From an uncultured Enterobacteriaceae bacterium (lineage in GTDB: Bacteria; Pseudomonadota; Gammaproteobacteria; Enterobacterales; Enterobacteriaceae): a stretch of DNA of 33,639 nucleotides. Both the position numbers and the translations under genes were made by a program. The stretch's first letter is position 1; every line of letters starts with the position of its first letter. The stretch spans positions 1 to 33,639 of the forward strand of contig CANRKT010000040.1 of NCBI GenBank assembly GCA_947631255.1, written 5' to 3'. Of the stretch, positions 8,577 to 17,123 are shown piece by piece. The notes under the pieces were generated by a model that was given only the letters and a program-made list of their open reading frames with translations, did not search any database and was not told where the DNA came from.

Positions 8577-9734
8577 ATGACTGCTTTACACCTCGATTCC
8601 AGAATGGCACAGGATATCGTTGCCCGTACTATGCGTATTATTGACTCTAACATCAATGTAATGGACGCCCGCGGCAAAATTATCGGCAGCGGCGATCCGG
8701 AACGTATCGGTGAATTGCATGAGGGAGCGCTGTTGGCTCTTTCTCAAGGGCGAGTGGTTGATATTGATGATGCCGCAGTCCACAACCTGCACGGTGTAAA
8801 GCAAGGTATCAACCTCCCCCTGAGACTCGAGGGGGATATCGTCGGTGTCATTGGCTTAACAGGTCAGCCTGTGGCGCTACGTAAATACGGTGAGCTGGTC
8901 TGCATGACGGCGGAAATGATGCTTGAGCAGGCGCGACTGATGCACCTGTTGGCGCAAGATACGCGCCTGAGAGAAGAACTGGTAATGAGCTTGATCCACG
9001 CCGAGGAGCATACACCAGCCCTTACGGAATGGGCTAAGCGCTTAGGGATAGACCTCTCCCTACCGCGAGTCGTGGCAGTTATCAAAATAGACAGTGGCCA
9101 GCTCGGTATTGACAGCGCGATGGATGAACTACAGCAGCTGCAGACCAACTTAATGAAGCCTGCGCGTAATAATCTGGTGGCGATTATCTCACTAACTGAA
9201 ATTGTGGTACTCAAACCCGCCCTCAATATCCATGGGCGCTGGGATGCGCAAGAACACTGTCGGCGTATCGAACAGCTGATCGCTAATATGCAGGAAGAAG
9301 GCCATCTGCGCTTTCGTATTGCCCTGGGAAATTATTTTATTGGCCAAGGGAGTATCGCACGCTCTTATCGCACCGCCTGTACGACCCTCGAGGTCGGTAA
9401 ACAGCGTATGCCAGAGAAACGCTGCTACTTTTATCAGGACTTAGTGCTGCCGGTGTTACTCGACGGGCTACGTGAAGGCTGGCAGGCCGATGAACTTTCA
9501 AGACCCTTAATGAAACTGAAGGTGATGGACAGTAACGGTTTGCTACTCCGTACCCTGGTGGCATGGTTTAATCATAATCTTCAGCCACTAGCCACTTCCA
9601 AGGCACTGTTTATTCATCGTAATACCCTTGAGTATCGACTGTCACGGATCGCTGAGTTAACCGGTCTTGATCTGAAAAGTCTTGATGACAAGCTGCTACT
9701 TTATGTGGCTCTACAACTCGATAAGCAAAGATAG
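8577..9734 (+). CDS. cdaR: Sugar-diacid regulator CdaR
   Basis: CdaR (SdaR) is the transcription activator of galactarate, glucarate and glycerate use. The 385 residues equal the E. coli length. The N-terminal sugar-diacid recognition domain spans about residues 4-135 (with NINVMDARGKIIGSGDPERIGELHEGA) and the C-terminal PucR-type helix-turn-helix about 325-382 (SKALFIHRNTLEYRLSRI). The start follows an excellent ribosome site, GGAGGGG. In E. coli K-12 cdaR is far from the gar genes; here it is directly behind garK, 132 bases away. That gap contains a GATAAGA/TCTTATC stem (8533-8550) and probably its own promoter. Regulation of gar by a linked activator is the natural reading. Confidence 0.95.
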   Translation: MTALHLDSRMAQDIVARTMRIIDSNINVMDARGKIIGSGDPERIGELHEGALLALSQGRVVDIDDAAVHNLHGVKQGINLPLRLEGDIVGVIGLTGQPVALRKYGELVCMTAEMMLEQARLMHLLAQDTRLREELVMSLIHAEEHTPALTEWAKRLGIDLSLPRVVAVIKIDSGQLGIDSAMDELQQLQTNLMKPARNNLVAIISLTEIVVLKPALNIHGRWDAQEHCRRIEQLIANMQEEGHLRFRIALGNYFIGQGSIARSYRTACTTLEVGKQRMPEKRCYFYQDLVLPVLLDGLREGWQADELSRPLMKLKVMDSNGLLLRTLVAWFNHNLQPLATSKALFIHRNTLEYRLSRIAELTGLDLKSLDDKLLLYVALQLDKQR

Positions 9735-9756
9735 ATCCCACAGGTTTAGGAGAGTG

Positions 9757-9786
9757 CGAGGATGTCTTAGCTAACAGGCATCCTCG
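9757..9786. terminator. Hairpin between convergent cdaR and osmC
   Basis: CGAGGATG (9757-9764) and CATCCTCG (9779-9786) form a perfect 8-bp stem with a 14-base loop in the 66-base space between the two convergent stops. It could end either transcript, but there is no U run on either side. Confidence 0.4.
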
Positions 9787-9800
9787 GCACAAGCCAGCAA

Positions 9801-10232
9801 TCAGTTTTCCAGATGGTAATCGAGGGTAATTTTAGCCTTCAGCAGTTTCGACACCGGACAGCCCGTCTTGGCCTGCTGAATAATTTTATCAAATGTCTCA
9901 GCTTCGATCCCCGTGAGCTTGACCTGACTCTTAAGAGCAACTTGGCTGATAGCAAAGCCACCATCAACTTTTTCCAGTGAGACTACTGCCACAGTATCAA
10001 TGCTTTCTGGCGTATACCCGGCCTCACCGAGCATCAAGGACAGGGCCATAGAAAAGCATCCAGCATGAGCAGCGCCAATCAGTTCTTCAGGGTTAGTCCC
10101 CGCTTTACCTTCAAATCGCGTATTAAATCCATAAGGCTGGTTATTAAGGGCGCCGCTTTCGGTCGAGATAGTCCCCTTCCCCTGCTTAATATCGCCTTCC
10201 CAGTGTGCCTGGCCTTGCTTATGAATCATCAT
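9801..10232 (-). CDS. osmC: OsmC organic hydroperoxide peroxidase
   Basis: OsmC is a cytoplasmic thiol peroxidase that reduces organic and lipid hydroperoxides and is induced by osmotic stress and stationary phase. The protein is 143 residues, the E. coli length, and matches it throughout. The two redox cysteines sit at residues 59 (AHAGCFSM) and 125 (TGCPVSK). The open frame extends to 10262, but the ATG at 10232 follows GGAGGAG at ideal spacing and restores Cys59/Cys125 numbering. It is a single-gene unit with a sigma-S-like promoter just upstream. It is separate in function from the gar genes and the ABC operon around it. Confidence 0.96.
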   Translation of the reverse strand: MMIHKQGQAHWEGDIKQGKGTISTESGALNNQPYGFNTRFEGKAGTNPEELIGAAHAGCFSMALSLMLGEAGYTPESIDTVAVVSLEKVDGGFAISQVALKSQVKLTGIEAETFDKIIQQAKTGCPVSKLLKAKITLDYHLEN

Positions 10233-10261
10233 ATTGCTCCTCCGTTTGGTTTTCACTGCCA

Positions 10262-10270
10262 TAAGTATAG
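10262..10270 (-). promoter_or_regulatory. Sigma-S-type extended -10 of osmC
   Basis: Read leftward this is CTATACTTA, a perfect match to the sigma-S extended -10, about 30 bases before the osmC start codon. In E. coli osmC is transcribed from a sigma-S dependent promoter of the same kind. Confidence 0.6.
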
Positions 10271-10372
10271 TCCCTGGCTATAACTTCGCCGCATGCCCTT
10301 CTCTTTTGCAGAACATTCTGGGCAGCTTAAGCTAAAACTGCCCCTTATGGCTCCACCTCTCTGTGGGAGGAA

Positions 10373-11146
10373 CTAATATTCAGCCACCTCGCGCGCCATC
10401 TCGCGGCTATAGTGCTGGCTGGCATTGAGTAACATCTGCGTATAGGCAGTCTGTGCCTGATTATTCACCAGGGCATCAACCGTCAGAGTCTCAAGAATTT
10501 TACCGTACTGCATCACGGCCACTTTCTGACATAGATGGGCAATAACCCCCAAATCATGGGTCACCATCAGATAAGTCAGATCTGACTCACGCTGCAGTTC
10601 AACCAGTAGATTAAGGATCTCAGCCTGCACCGAAACATCTAATGCTGAGGTTGGTTCATCCAGCAGTAAAATCTGTGGTTCAAGGATCAAGGCTCTGGCG
10701 ATAGCCACTCGCTGACGTTGTCCGCCGGACAATTGATGAGGATAACGTTCACGGAACAGACGGCTAAGACCGACCCTGTCCAGCAATTGGTAGATCCGCC
10801 TATCGCTATCTTTAATACCGTGGATCTGCAGTGGTTCTTCCAGAATATCGCCAATGGTATGCCGGGGATGCAGCGATCCGTAGGGATCCTGAAATACCAT
10901 CTGCACCTGACGGCAGCGGCTTTTCGTCAGCTTATGATCGAGGCGTTGACCATCGATTTTCAACTCACCCTGCCAGTGGGTGAACAGACCCGCCAGGCAT
11001 TTTAATACCGTGGTCTTGCCTGAGCCGGACTCCCCAACCAAACCATAGATCTCCCCGGCCTGCACATGAAGGCTGACATCGTGCAGCACCTGGGTATGTC
11101 TTTCTCCTTCACCAAAGGACAAATTGAGATTTTTTACGTCAATCAT
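10373..11146 (-). CDS. Dipeptide/oligopeptide-type ABC transporter, ATPase (DppF-like)
   Basis: The second ATPase of a five-part importer of the peptide/nickel (Dpp/Opp/Nik) class. The 257 residues carry Walker A GESGSGKT (about residues 40-47), the Q-loop VFQDPYGS, the signature LSGGQRQR, Walker B ILLLDEP followed by TSALDVS, and the H-loop THD. The C-terminus ends soon after the core with a short oligopeptide-type extension. An open frame reaches 11233, but that start would overlap the preceding gene deeply; the ATG at 11146 follows AAGGAG and starts MIDVKNLNLSF, the normal family beginning. It is the last gene of the leftward operon, 10 bases behind the other ATPase gene. Substrate unknown. 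Confidence 0.9.
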   Translation of the reverse strand: MIDVKNLNLSFGEGERHTQVLHDVSLHVQAGEIYGLVGESGSGKTTVLKCLAGLFTHWQGELKIDGQRLDHKLTKSRCRQVQMVFQDPYGSLHPRHTIGDILEEPLQIHGIKDSDRRIYQLLDRVGLSRLFRERYPHQLSGGQRQRVAIARALILEPQILLLDEPTSALDVSVQAEILNLLVELQRESDLTYLMVTHDLGVIAHLCQKVAVMQYGKILETLTVDALVNNQAQTAYTQMLLNASQHYSREMAREVAEY

Positions 11147-11156
11147 CACAAACTCC

Positions 11157-12029
11157 TTATTCGCTAAGCCAACTCGCCTGGCGCTGCAAGACCGGCAAGA
11201 CTGGGCGACGACGGTGGATTTCAGGTAAGGCATTGATCAGGCCTCGGGTATACGGATGTTGGGCATTATCCAGATCCTTCGCGGCGATAGACTCAACCAC
11301 CCGACCGGCATACATCACCAAGACCCGATCGCAAAAGCTACGTACCAAGTTAATATCGTGACTAATAAAGATCAGCCCCAGTCCTCGGGACTGAACCAGG
11401 GAGTCCAGTAAGCCTAACACCTGTAAACGCACGGACACGTCCAGCGCCGAGGTAGGCTCATCGGCGATAACCAGCTCTGGGTCGGTAATCAGCATCATGG
11501 CTATCATAATACGCTGTCCCTGACCTCCTGATATTTCATGGGGATAAAGGTGATAGACCCGCTCTGGCTGGCGAATGCGCACAATATCCAGCATCTCGAT
11601 CGCCCGTGCTTTAGCTTCATTTTTGCGCCCTGGATTATGGGTCAGCCAGGCTTCGGCTATCTGTTTTCCGACACTGACCACGGGGTTCAGGGAGTATTTC
11701 GGATCCTGCATAATCATCGAAATACGTTTGCCACGGATCTTGCGCATTTGAGCTTCACTGGCCTGACGCAAATCCTGCGAGCCAAACTGTAACTTGCTGG
11801 CAGTGATCCGCGCGCTTTTCGGATGCAGTTGGAGCAATGCACGCCCCACGGTGGATTTTCCTGATCCCGACTCGCCAACAATGGCGAGTTTTTCTTTCCC
11901 CAGTTGAAAGGAGACACCGCGCACCGCATGGGTGATGGCGCTGCCGTTAACAAAGTCGACGCACAGATCGCGCACGTCGAGCAAAGGGCTATCATTCGCT
12001 GCGAGGGTCGAGTATGTCACGTAGGCCAT
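11157..12029 (-). CDS. Dipeptide/oligopeptide-type ABC transporter, ATPase (DppD-like)
   Basis: The first ATPase of the importer, 290 residues. Walker A GESGSGKST, the Q-loop IMQDPKYSLNP, Walker B LVIADEP with TSALDVS, and the H-loop SHD are intact. The signature reads ISGGQGQR instead of LSGGQ, a mild change also found in NikD-like ATPases. The C-terminal part has the oligopeptide-type tail HPYTRGLINALPEIHRRR, which is followed in this family by an optional Fe-S loop that is not present here. Its start lies 38 bases inside the end of the upstream permease gene, so the two are translationally coupled. It forms a heterodimer with the DppF-like partner below the two permeases. Confidence 0.9.
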   Translation of the reverse strand: MAYVTYSTLAANDSPLLDVRDLCVDFVNGSAITHAVRGVSFQLGKEKLAIVGESGSGKSTVGRALLQLHPKSARITASKLQFGSQDLRQASEAQMRKIRGKRISMIMQDPKYSLNPVVSVGKQIAEAWLTHNPGRKNEAKARAIEMLDIVRIRQPERVYHLYPHEISGGQGQRIMIAMMLITDPELVIADEPTSALDVSVRLQVLGLLDSLVQSRGLGLIFISHDINLVRSFCDRVLVMYAGRVVESIAAKDLDNAQHPYTRGLINALPEIHRRRPVLPVLQRQASWLSE

Positions 12030-12897
12030 CTCCTAAGAAGTTGAATGCTAAGCTATTGATAAGAATTGCCAGACCAGGAATGGTCACGACCCACCAACAC
12101 TCCATCATGTAAGTACGACCGCTGGATATCATCGCTCCCCATTCAGGCTCTGGCGGCTGAGCACCGAGACCTAAGAAGCCGAGCCCGGCTGCCGTCAGAA
12201 TAATACCCGCCATATTCATGGTGATACGGATGATGACCGAAGGAAGACAAAGAGGAACAATGTGATGCCACAGTACCCGAGCCGAGGAGGCTCCCTGTAA
12301 ACGTACTGCCGAGATAAAATCAGCCTGGCGGAGTGATAAAGTTTCGGCTCTGGCTAAGCGCGCAATCGGCGGCCAGGCAGTAAGGGTGATCGCAATCACC
12401 ACATGCTCAAGCCCCGGGCCTAATGCTGCAACAAAGGCCAGTGCCAGTACCAGGCTCGGGAAAGAGATAAAAATATCCGTCACCCGCATCAGAATCATAT
12501 CCACCTTACCGCCAAAGTAGCCGGCACAGACCCCGAGCAACAAGCCAATCGGCCCGACAGTGATGGAAACCAACAGTACAATATAGAGTGTGATGCGTGA
12601 TCCATAGACCAGACGGCTAAAGATATCGCGGCCAAACTCATCAGTACCAAACCAGTGCTGAGCATTAGGGGCAACCAGCACATTGTTGAGATCCTGTACC
12701 AGTGGATTATAGGGCGCAATTAACGGGGCAAATATCGCCACGACAATCAGCAGCAAGATAATACTGCCGCCAATTGCCGTAAGGGGATTACAGGCCATTT
12801 TAATCACAAATCCCCAGTAACGAGACAGCGTTCGCTTGACCCGCAAACGGGTCTCACTCGCTTGATTACCCTGCGGCGTATCGAGAGAAATACTCAT
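11992..12897 (-). CDS. Dipeptide-type ABC transporter permease (DppC-like)
   Basis: An inner-membrane permease of 301 residues with an N-terminal cytoplasmic tail (about 1-35), a first helix at about 38-60 ending IAPYNP, and five more helices. LVAPNAQHWFGTDEFGRD and the ATPase-contacting EAA loop (LRQADFISAVRLQGAS, then HHIVPLCLP) are typical of the DppC/NikC type. It overlaps the previous permease by four bases (ATGA), showing tight coupling. Together with the DppB-like protein it forms the transmembrane channel. The sequence does not reveal the substrate. Confidence 0.9.
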   Translation of the reverse strand: MSISLDTPQGNQASETRLRVKRTLSRYWGFVIKMACNPLTAIGGSIILLLIVVAIFAPLIAPYNPLVQDLNNVLVAPNAQHWFGTDEFGRDIFSRLVYGSRITLYIVLLVSITVGPIGLLLGVCAGYFGGKVDMILMRVTDIFISFPSLVLALAFVAALGPGLEHVVIAITLTAWPPIARLARAETLSLRQADFISAVRLQGASSARVLWHHIVPLCLPSVIIRITMNMAGIILTAAGLGFLGLGAQPPEPEWGAMISSGRTYMMECWWVVTIPGLAILINSLAFNFLGDGLRDILDPRSE

Positions 12898-13931
12898 GAT
12901 TTTGTCCTCGGGTCAAAGAATTGATAGAGCATGTCAGACAGCAGATTGAGCATCACAAAAATCACCCCTACCAGCAGTACGCAACCCATCACCGCATTCA
13001 TATCTCCCAGCAGCAGGCTGCCAGTCAGATATGAACCAAATCCAGGCCAGGAGAATACTGTCTCAATCAGCACCGCACCTTCGAGCAAGGAGCCATAGGC
13101 TAATGCCACCACGGTAAGCAACTGCACGAGGATATTGCGAAAAGCATGGTTCCAAATCACCTGACGCTCAGTTAATCCCTTGACCCGAGCGGTTAAGATA
13201 AATTCCTGTGAAAGCTGAGCGAGCATAAAACTGCGCGTCATGCGGCTAATATAGGCCATTGAGTGGAAGCCAAGCAGTGTCGCCGGTAGAACTAAATGGT
13301 TGATAGCATTCCAAAAAACCTGACTATTTCCAGCCAGCAAGGCATCTATCGTCATCAGCCCTGTGCGGCGCGGTACCACGCCATCCAGCCCCAGTTCAAG
13401 ACGCCCTGCCCCACCAACCCAACCCAGCCAAGCATAGAACACCAGCAGCCCTATCATCCCTACCCAGAAAATCGGCGTTGAGTAACCGGCCAGGCTGATA
13501 ATGCGCACAATGTAGTCATAGATGCTGTTACGACGCGCGGCGGCCAGAACCCCTAGTGGGATCCCCAAACCCGCACCGACGATAATCGCCATGGTCGCCA
13601 GTTCCATGGTGGCAGGGAACACGCGAATGATATCGTCAATCACCGGCTTGCCTGTCAGCAGGGCATTTCCCAGATCGCCATGTAGCAGATTGACAAAATA
13701 GATACCGAACTGAGTCATCAGCGATTTATCAAAGCCAAGCTGCTGATAAACCTGCTGGTAGGTACTCTGATCGGCATCCGGGCCAACGATCGCCAGCACC
13801 GGATCAATAGGCATTACTCGACCGATCGTAAAGGTGAGGATCAGCAAACCCAACAGAGTTATCGATACCTGCAACAGTCGTTTTGAAAAATTCCGTAAGC
13901 GAGAGCCGGATGCCATAAAAGTCGCACTCAT
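12894..13931 (-). CDS. Dipeptide-type ABC transporter permease (DppB-like)
   Basis: An inner-membrane permease of 345 residues with about six helices. The first is at about residues 20-42, followed by the periplasmic DPVLAIVGPDA, a conserved QLGFDKSLMTQFGIYFVNLLHGDLG block and PATMELA. The EAA-type loop is FILTARVKGLTERQVIWNHAFRN. These are the marks of DppB/NikB proteins. Its start overlaps the end of the binding-protein gene by four bases and its own end overlaps the DppC-like gene, so the transport genes form one transcript. Confidence 0.9.
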   Translation of the reverse strand: MSATFMASGSRLRNFSKRLLQVSITLLGLLILTFTIGRVMPIDPVLAIVGPDADQSTYQQVYQQLGFDKSLMTQFGIYFVNLLHGDLGNALLTGKPVIDDIIRVFPATMELATMAIIVGAGLGIPLGVLAAARRNSIYDYIVRIISLAGYSTPIFWVGMIGLLVFYAWLGWVGGAGRLELGLDGVVPRRTGLMTIDALLAGNSQVFWNAINHLVLPATLLGFHSMAYISRMTRSFMLAQLSQEFILTARVKGLTERQVIWNHAFRNILVQLLTVVALAYGSLLEGAVLIETVFSWPGFGSYLTGSLLLGDMNAVMGCVLLVGVIFVMLNLLSDMLYQFFDPRTKS

Positions 13932-15550
13932 GGTTTCTCTCCTTCTGGTGTTTTATACACCTCACGTAGGAAGGTGGTCGCCGATGGGTGAGGTTGATAG
14001 TCTTTGACTTCATTACGTATCACGACCGAGTCAACCATCTGCGAGAGGGGTAACAATGCGGGAATTAAGGTATCGTAACGAACCTGAATCGCCTGGTAAT
14101 CCGCTATCTGCTGCTGAGGATCACGCTCTAGCAATGCCTGGTCGATCATTTCGTTAAGCTGCTTATCATAGAAACCGGTACGCCAGCCCTGGAAATTGGT
14201 CAGCTTGGCGGCATCACGATTATCCGGGTTATAGACCAGAGCCCGCAGGCTGGAATGGGGATGAGGCTCCATGCCGCTACCGCCGCGCCCGACCAGTAGA
14301 TCAAACTTGCGCTCACGCATCGCACCATAGACTTGGTTGCCAGTACCGGTAATGATTTTGGCATTGATGCCCGCTTGCATCAGGGTCGACTGCACAGCGA
14401 TGGCAATATTCAGGAACGGCTGATCGGAGAGAACCCGGATAGTGGTATCAAAGCCATCAGGATAGCCTGCCTCAGCGAGGAGCACTTTCGCTTTAGCCAC
14501 ATCTAACTGATAGCCAGGGTTCGGTAAAGTAGACGGCATCCCCGCCTTAATAGGCCGCTGGTGAAGTACTCCATAGCCCGGCATCAGTGCTTTATTAATA
14601 CCAGCATAATCAATTAAATACCTGATAGCCTCGCGTACTTTAGGGTGAGCAAACTGCGCCTCTTTCATATTCATCGCAACGTAGTACATGGTTCCACGTT
14701 GTACCGCTTCAACGGTCAGGTCCGGCAGCTTACGCAAGGCGTTAATATCAGACACCGCCATATTACTGGCAATATCTAAGTCACCTTTTTCAATCATCAG
14801 GCGTAAGGTTTGTGATTCCTGAAAATGACGTAGTACGACCCGGTTCATTTTCGGCTCACCGCGCCAGTAATCAGGATTACCCTTCATCCGTAAGACGTCT
14901 TTAGCCTGCCAGGTATCGAGAATAAACGGACCAGAACCGGCTTCATTGGTTGATAGCCAGCGATTGCCCCAGTCATTATTCTGCACATGGCTTTGCACCG
15001 TTTTACTATCCAGCACCCCTAAATTGCCCAGGGCAGCCAGAGAATAAATAACCAGTTGCGGATCGTTCTCTTTCGGCAGAACAATCTTAACGGTGTATTT
15101 GTCCGGAGCAGTGACCAGCTCATCGACATTTTTCTTGGTAAAACCGTAGGATTTCCAGACTGATGCCTGAGCAAGATTAAGATGCAGTATCCGGCGCATG
15201 GACCAGACCACATCTTCGGCAGTCAGGGGATTGCCCGAGTGAAACTTCACATCGTGACGCAGATAAAACGTCAACGTTTTACCATCGGGGCTGACATCCC
15301 AGGTCTGTGCCAAAGCAGGTATCACATTGGTTAACTGCTTCGGATCTAGCTCTACCAGTGAGTCATAGAGATTAACGACAATACCCACGACCTCGTTACC
15401 GGTCATTGCGGCCGGATCGAGAGTCAGCAGGTTATTCATATTCATGCCAATGATAAGCTGATCATCGGGCGTTTTCGCCTGGGTGATGGAGCTTCCCATG
15501 GTCATGATAAGCGTGAGCAGACACACGCCAAGAATAGCGTTCTTTTTCAT
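13928..15550 (-). CDS. Periplasmic solute-binding protein, family 5 (peptide/nickel type)
   Basis: The periplasmic receptor of the importer, 540 residues. Residues 1-25 form a Sec signal peptide (MKKN, hydrophobic core, cleavage after TQA). The mature part follows the SBP family 5 pattern: LDPAAMTGNEVVGIVVNLYDSL near the start, the PDGKTLTFYLRHDVKFHSG signature around residues 85-105, NEAGSGPF, and the C-terminal RYDTLIPALLPLSQM. The family binds dipeptides, oligopeptides, nickel complexes, opines and some oligosaccharides, so the ligand is open. Its position behind an enolase-superfamily gene makes a modified acid or a conjugate a reasonable guess, but this is inference. Confidence 0.92.
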   Translation of the reverse strand: MKKNAILGVCLLTLIMTMGSSITQAKTPDDQLIIGMNMNNLLTLDPAAMTGNEVVGIVVNLYDSLVELDPKQLTNVIPALAQTWDVSPDGKTLTFYLRHDVKFHSGNPLTAEDVVWSMRRILHLNLAQASVWKSYGFTKKNVDELVTAPDKYTVKIVLPKENDPQLVIYSLAALGNLGVLDSKTVQSHVQNNDWGNRWLSTNEAGSGPFILDTWQAKDVLRMKGNPDYWRGEPKMNRVVLRHFQESQTLRLMIEKGDLDIASNMAVSDINALRKLPDLTVEAVQRGTMYYVAMNMKEAQFAHPKVREAIRYLIDYAGINKALMPGYGVLHQRPIKAGMPSTLPNPGYQLDVAKAKVLLAEAGYPDGFDTTIRVLSDQPFLNIAIAVQSTLMQAGINAKIITGTGNQVYGAMRERKFDLLVGRGGSGMEPHPHSSLRALVYNPDNRDAAKLTNFQGWRTGFYDKQLNEMIDQALLERDPQQQIADYQAIQVRYDTLIPALLPLSQMVDSVVIRNEVKDYQPHPSATTFLREVYKTPEGEKP

Positions 15551-15614
15551 ATCTACCGCCTGTAGGGTACGTCAGGCTGCGCCGAGGTAGCGCGCCTGAA
15601 CTTATTTATTTAAG

Positions 15615-16769
15615 TCAGTCGTGGCTGACAGTATTGGCTTCGATATAGTTGAAATTAATGTCTTCGCCCAGTCCTGGGCCTTGAGGCAGATGCACAAAAC
15701 CCTGCGCGTCCATAGGATCAACAATGCTATTGAGATAAGCAGCTGGCTCGTCATATTCGAGGAACGGATGCAACAGACCCCGTTCATACCAGCGACAGTT
15801 ACGAATGGCCCCGACGACCGCCAGACTGGCAGCCCCGTTACCATGCACTTCACAGTCCATGCCGAACGACTCAGCCAGTGCTGCGACTTTCATTGTTGGC
15901 GTAATGCCACCGACACCGTTCGCTCCAGCACGCAGAATATCGCAAGCGCCCGCTTTCACCCATTCGGCGCGCATATGATGCTTACCGCCGAAGCTCTCCG
16001 GGCCAACGATAGGGATAGTCAGGTTTTCGGCAAGCCAGGCATAAGAGGACATCGAGTCTTCTTCCATCGGCTCTTCAAACCAGGCAAAGTTAAGCTTCTC
16101 CAGCTCTTTACCTATCCACAACGCTTCGCTGCGGCTATACCAGTGATAACCATCAATCATCAAATCAATATCCGGCCCGACGGCTTCACGTACCGCGGCA
16201 CAGGCTTTGATATCCATTTTAGGGTTAGGCGCAAACGAGACGGGAGGCATCCAGGTATGCAGTTTTATTGCCTGATAGCCGCGTGCGACTAATTTCTCAG
16301 CAAAGCTGGCATATTCCTCAGGGGTGGACAGTCCCCCGGGCAGATCATCGCCACACATAGTACTGCCGTAAGCAGGGACCTTATCGCGAAATCCGCCCAA
16401 CAGCTTATACACCGGCATATTCAGTTTACGCCCGATCAGATCCCACAAAGCCTGTTCAACAAATGATAAGGCGCGTTCGGTCAGCTGATGCGCGCTACCG
16501 CGCTGCCAGTGATTAAGATCCTGCCAGATACGTTCACGATTAAAGGGATCTTGTCCTACCATAACCTTACGAAAGAAGGTGTTAACCACAAAGGGCCGGA
16601 CGACTTCTGGGGGAGCAAATGAATAACCCTGGCTACCATCATCGGCAGTAATCGTCAGCATCGCCATTTTAGCCATCCCTTCTGGACCCGGATGAGAGTG
16701 ACCAGCACTGTCAGAGACCCGCCGGGTGGGATATTGGAAAACGGTGACATTCACTGATTCTATTTTCAT
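15615..16769 (-). CDS. Enolase-superfamily enzyme, mandelate racemase subgroup (acid-sugar dehydratase or racemase?)
   Basis: The first gene of the leftward operon, 384 residues. These enzymes abstract a proton alpha to a carboxylate, with Mg2+ stabilising the enolate. The metal ligands are D206 (MIDGYHW), E232 (WFEEPM) and E258 (GPESFGG), with the same 26/26 spacing as mandelate racemase. A His-Asp pair is present as D277 (CDILRAG) and H309 (EVHGNG), and E329 follows. On the second strand the usual KxK base motif is K169-L-H171, so the Lys-side base differs. The N-terminal capping domain covers about residues 1-125. The His-Asp dyad and length favour an acid-sugar dehydratase over a dipeptide epimerase, which would need KxK and DxD. 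Substrate unknown. The 64-base gap to the binding protein supports cotranscription. Confidence 0.8.
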   Translation of the reverse strand: MKIESVNVTVFQYPTRRVSDSAGHSHPGPEGMAKMAMLTITADDGSQGYSFAPPEVVRPFVVNTFFRKVMVGQDPFNRERIWQDLNHWQRGSAHQLTERALSFVEQALWDLIGRKLNMPVYKLLGGFRDKVPAYGSTMCGDDLPGGLSTPEEYASFAEKLVARGYQAIKLHTWMPPVSFAPNPKMDIKACAAVREAVGPDIDLMIDGYHWYSRSEALWIGKELEKLNFAWFEEPMEEDSMSSYAWLAENLTIPIVGPESFGGKHHMRAEWVKAGACDILRAGANGVGGITPTMKVAALAESFGMDCEVHGNGAASLAVVGAIRNCRWYERGLLHPFLEYDEPAAYLNSIVDPMDAQGFVHLPQGPGLGEDINFNYIEANTVSHD

Positions 16770-16853
16770 TATCAGTCCTTAAGGCAATAAGTAAATCACT
16801 GTGCTTACCTGACATACATTGCATAGTGCAAAGTGGTAAATTGGCTCGCGTTT

Positions 16854-16872
16854 ATTGAAAAGACGTTTCAAT
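16854..16872. promoter_or_regulatory. Perfect palindrome in front of the enolase-ABC operon, likely operator
   Basis: ATTGAAA (16854-16860), spacer AGACG, TTTCAAT (16866-16872) is a perfect inverted repeat about 85 bases before the enolase-like gene. A second palindrome, CCACTA AG TAGTGG, lies at 16916-16929. The first resembles LacI- or GntR-type operators (TGAAA...TTTCA). No regulator gene for this operon is visible in the window. Confidence 0.5.
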
Positions 16873-17042
16873 ATCAAATATAAGCATTATTTTGCTGGAC
16901 TACTTTAGACAAATACCACTAAGTAGTGGCTTAAATTTGTGCATTCGCATAAAGAAGTGTTGTAAGTATCACGCTTAAAAGGAGTGAACGTGTTTAGCCA
17001 TCTTCCGACAGACTAAAATCTGCTGAAGGTGGAGAGACTGTC

Positions 17043-17058
17043 AATGACCTGTGTCACA
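17043..17058. promoter_or_regulatory. CRP-like site upstream of tpl
   Basis: AATGA, six bases, TCACA (17043-17058) has a perfect right half and three of five left-half bases of the CRP consensus. The tpl gene of Erwinia herbicola is known to need CRP as well as TyrR, which makes the match more believable than on its own. Confidence 0.35.
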
Positions 17059-17123
17059 AAGCGGCAGTTTCAGAAACGGGTGATGGTGGCTGAAGGGGAG
17101 CAGGAGAACGACCACGCCTTAAC

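Noticed and set aside
15621-16292. 223-codon frame on the plus strand
   Set aside because: It is antisense to the enolase-superfamily gene, whose active-site motifs are in the other frame; no ribosome site or recognisable protein.
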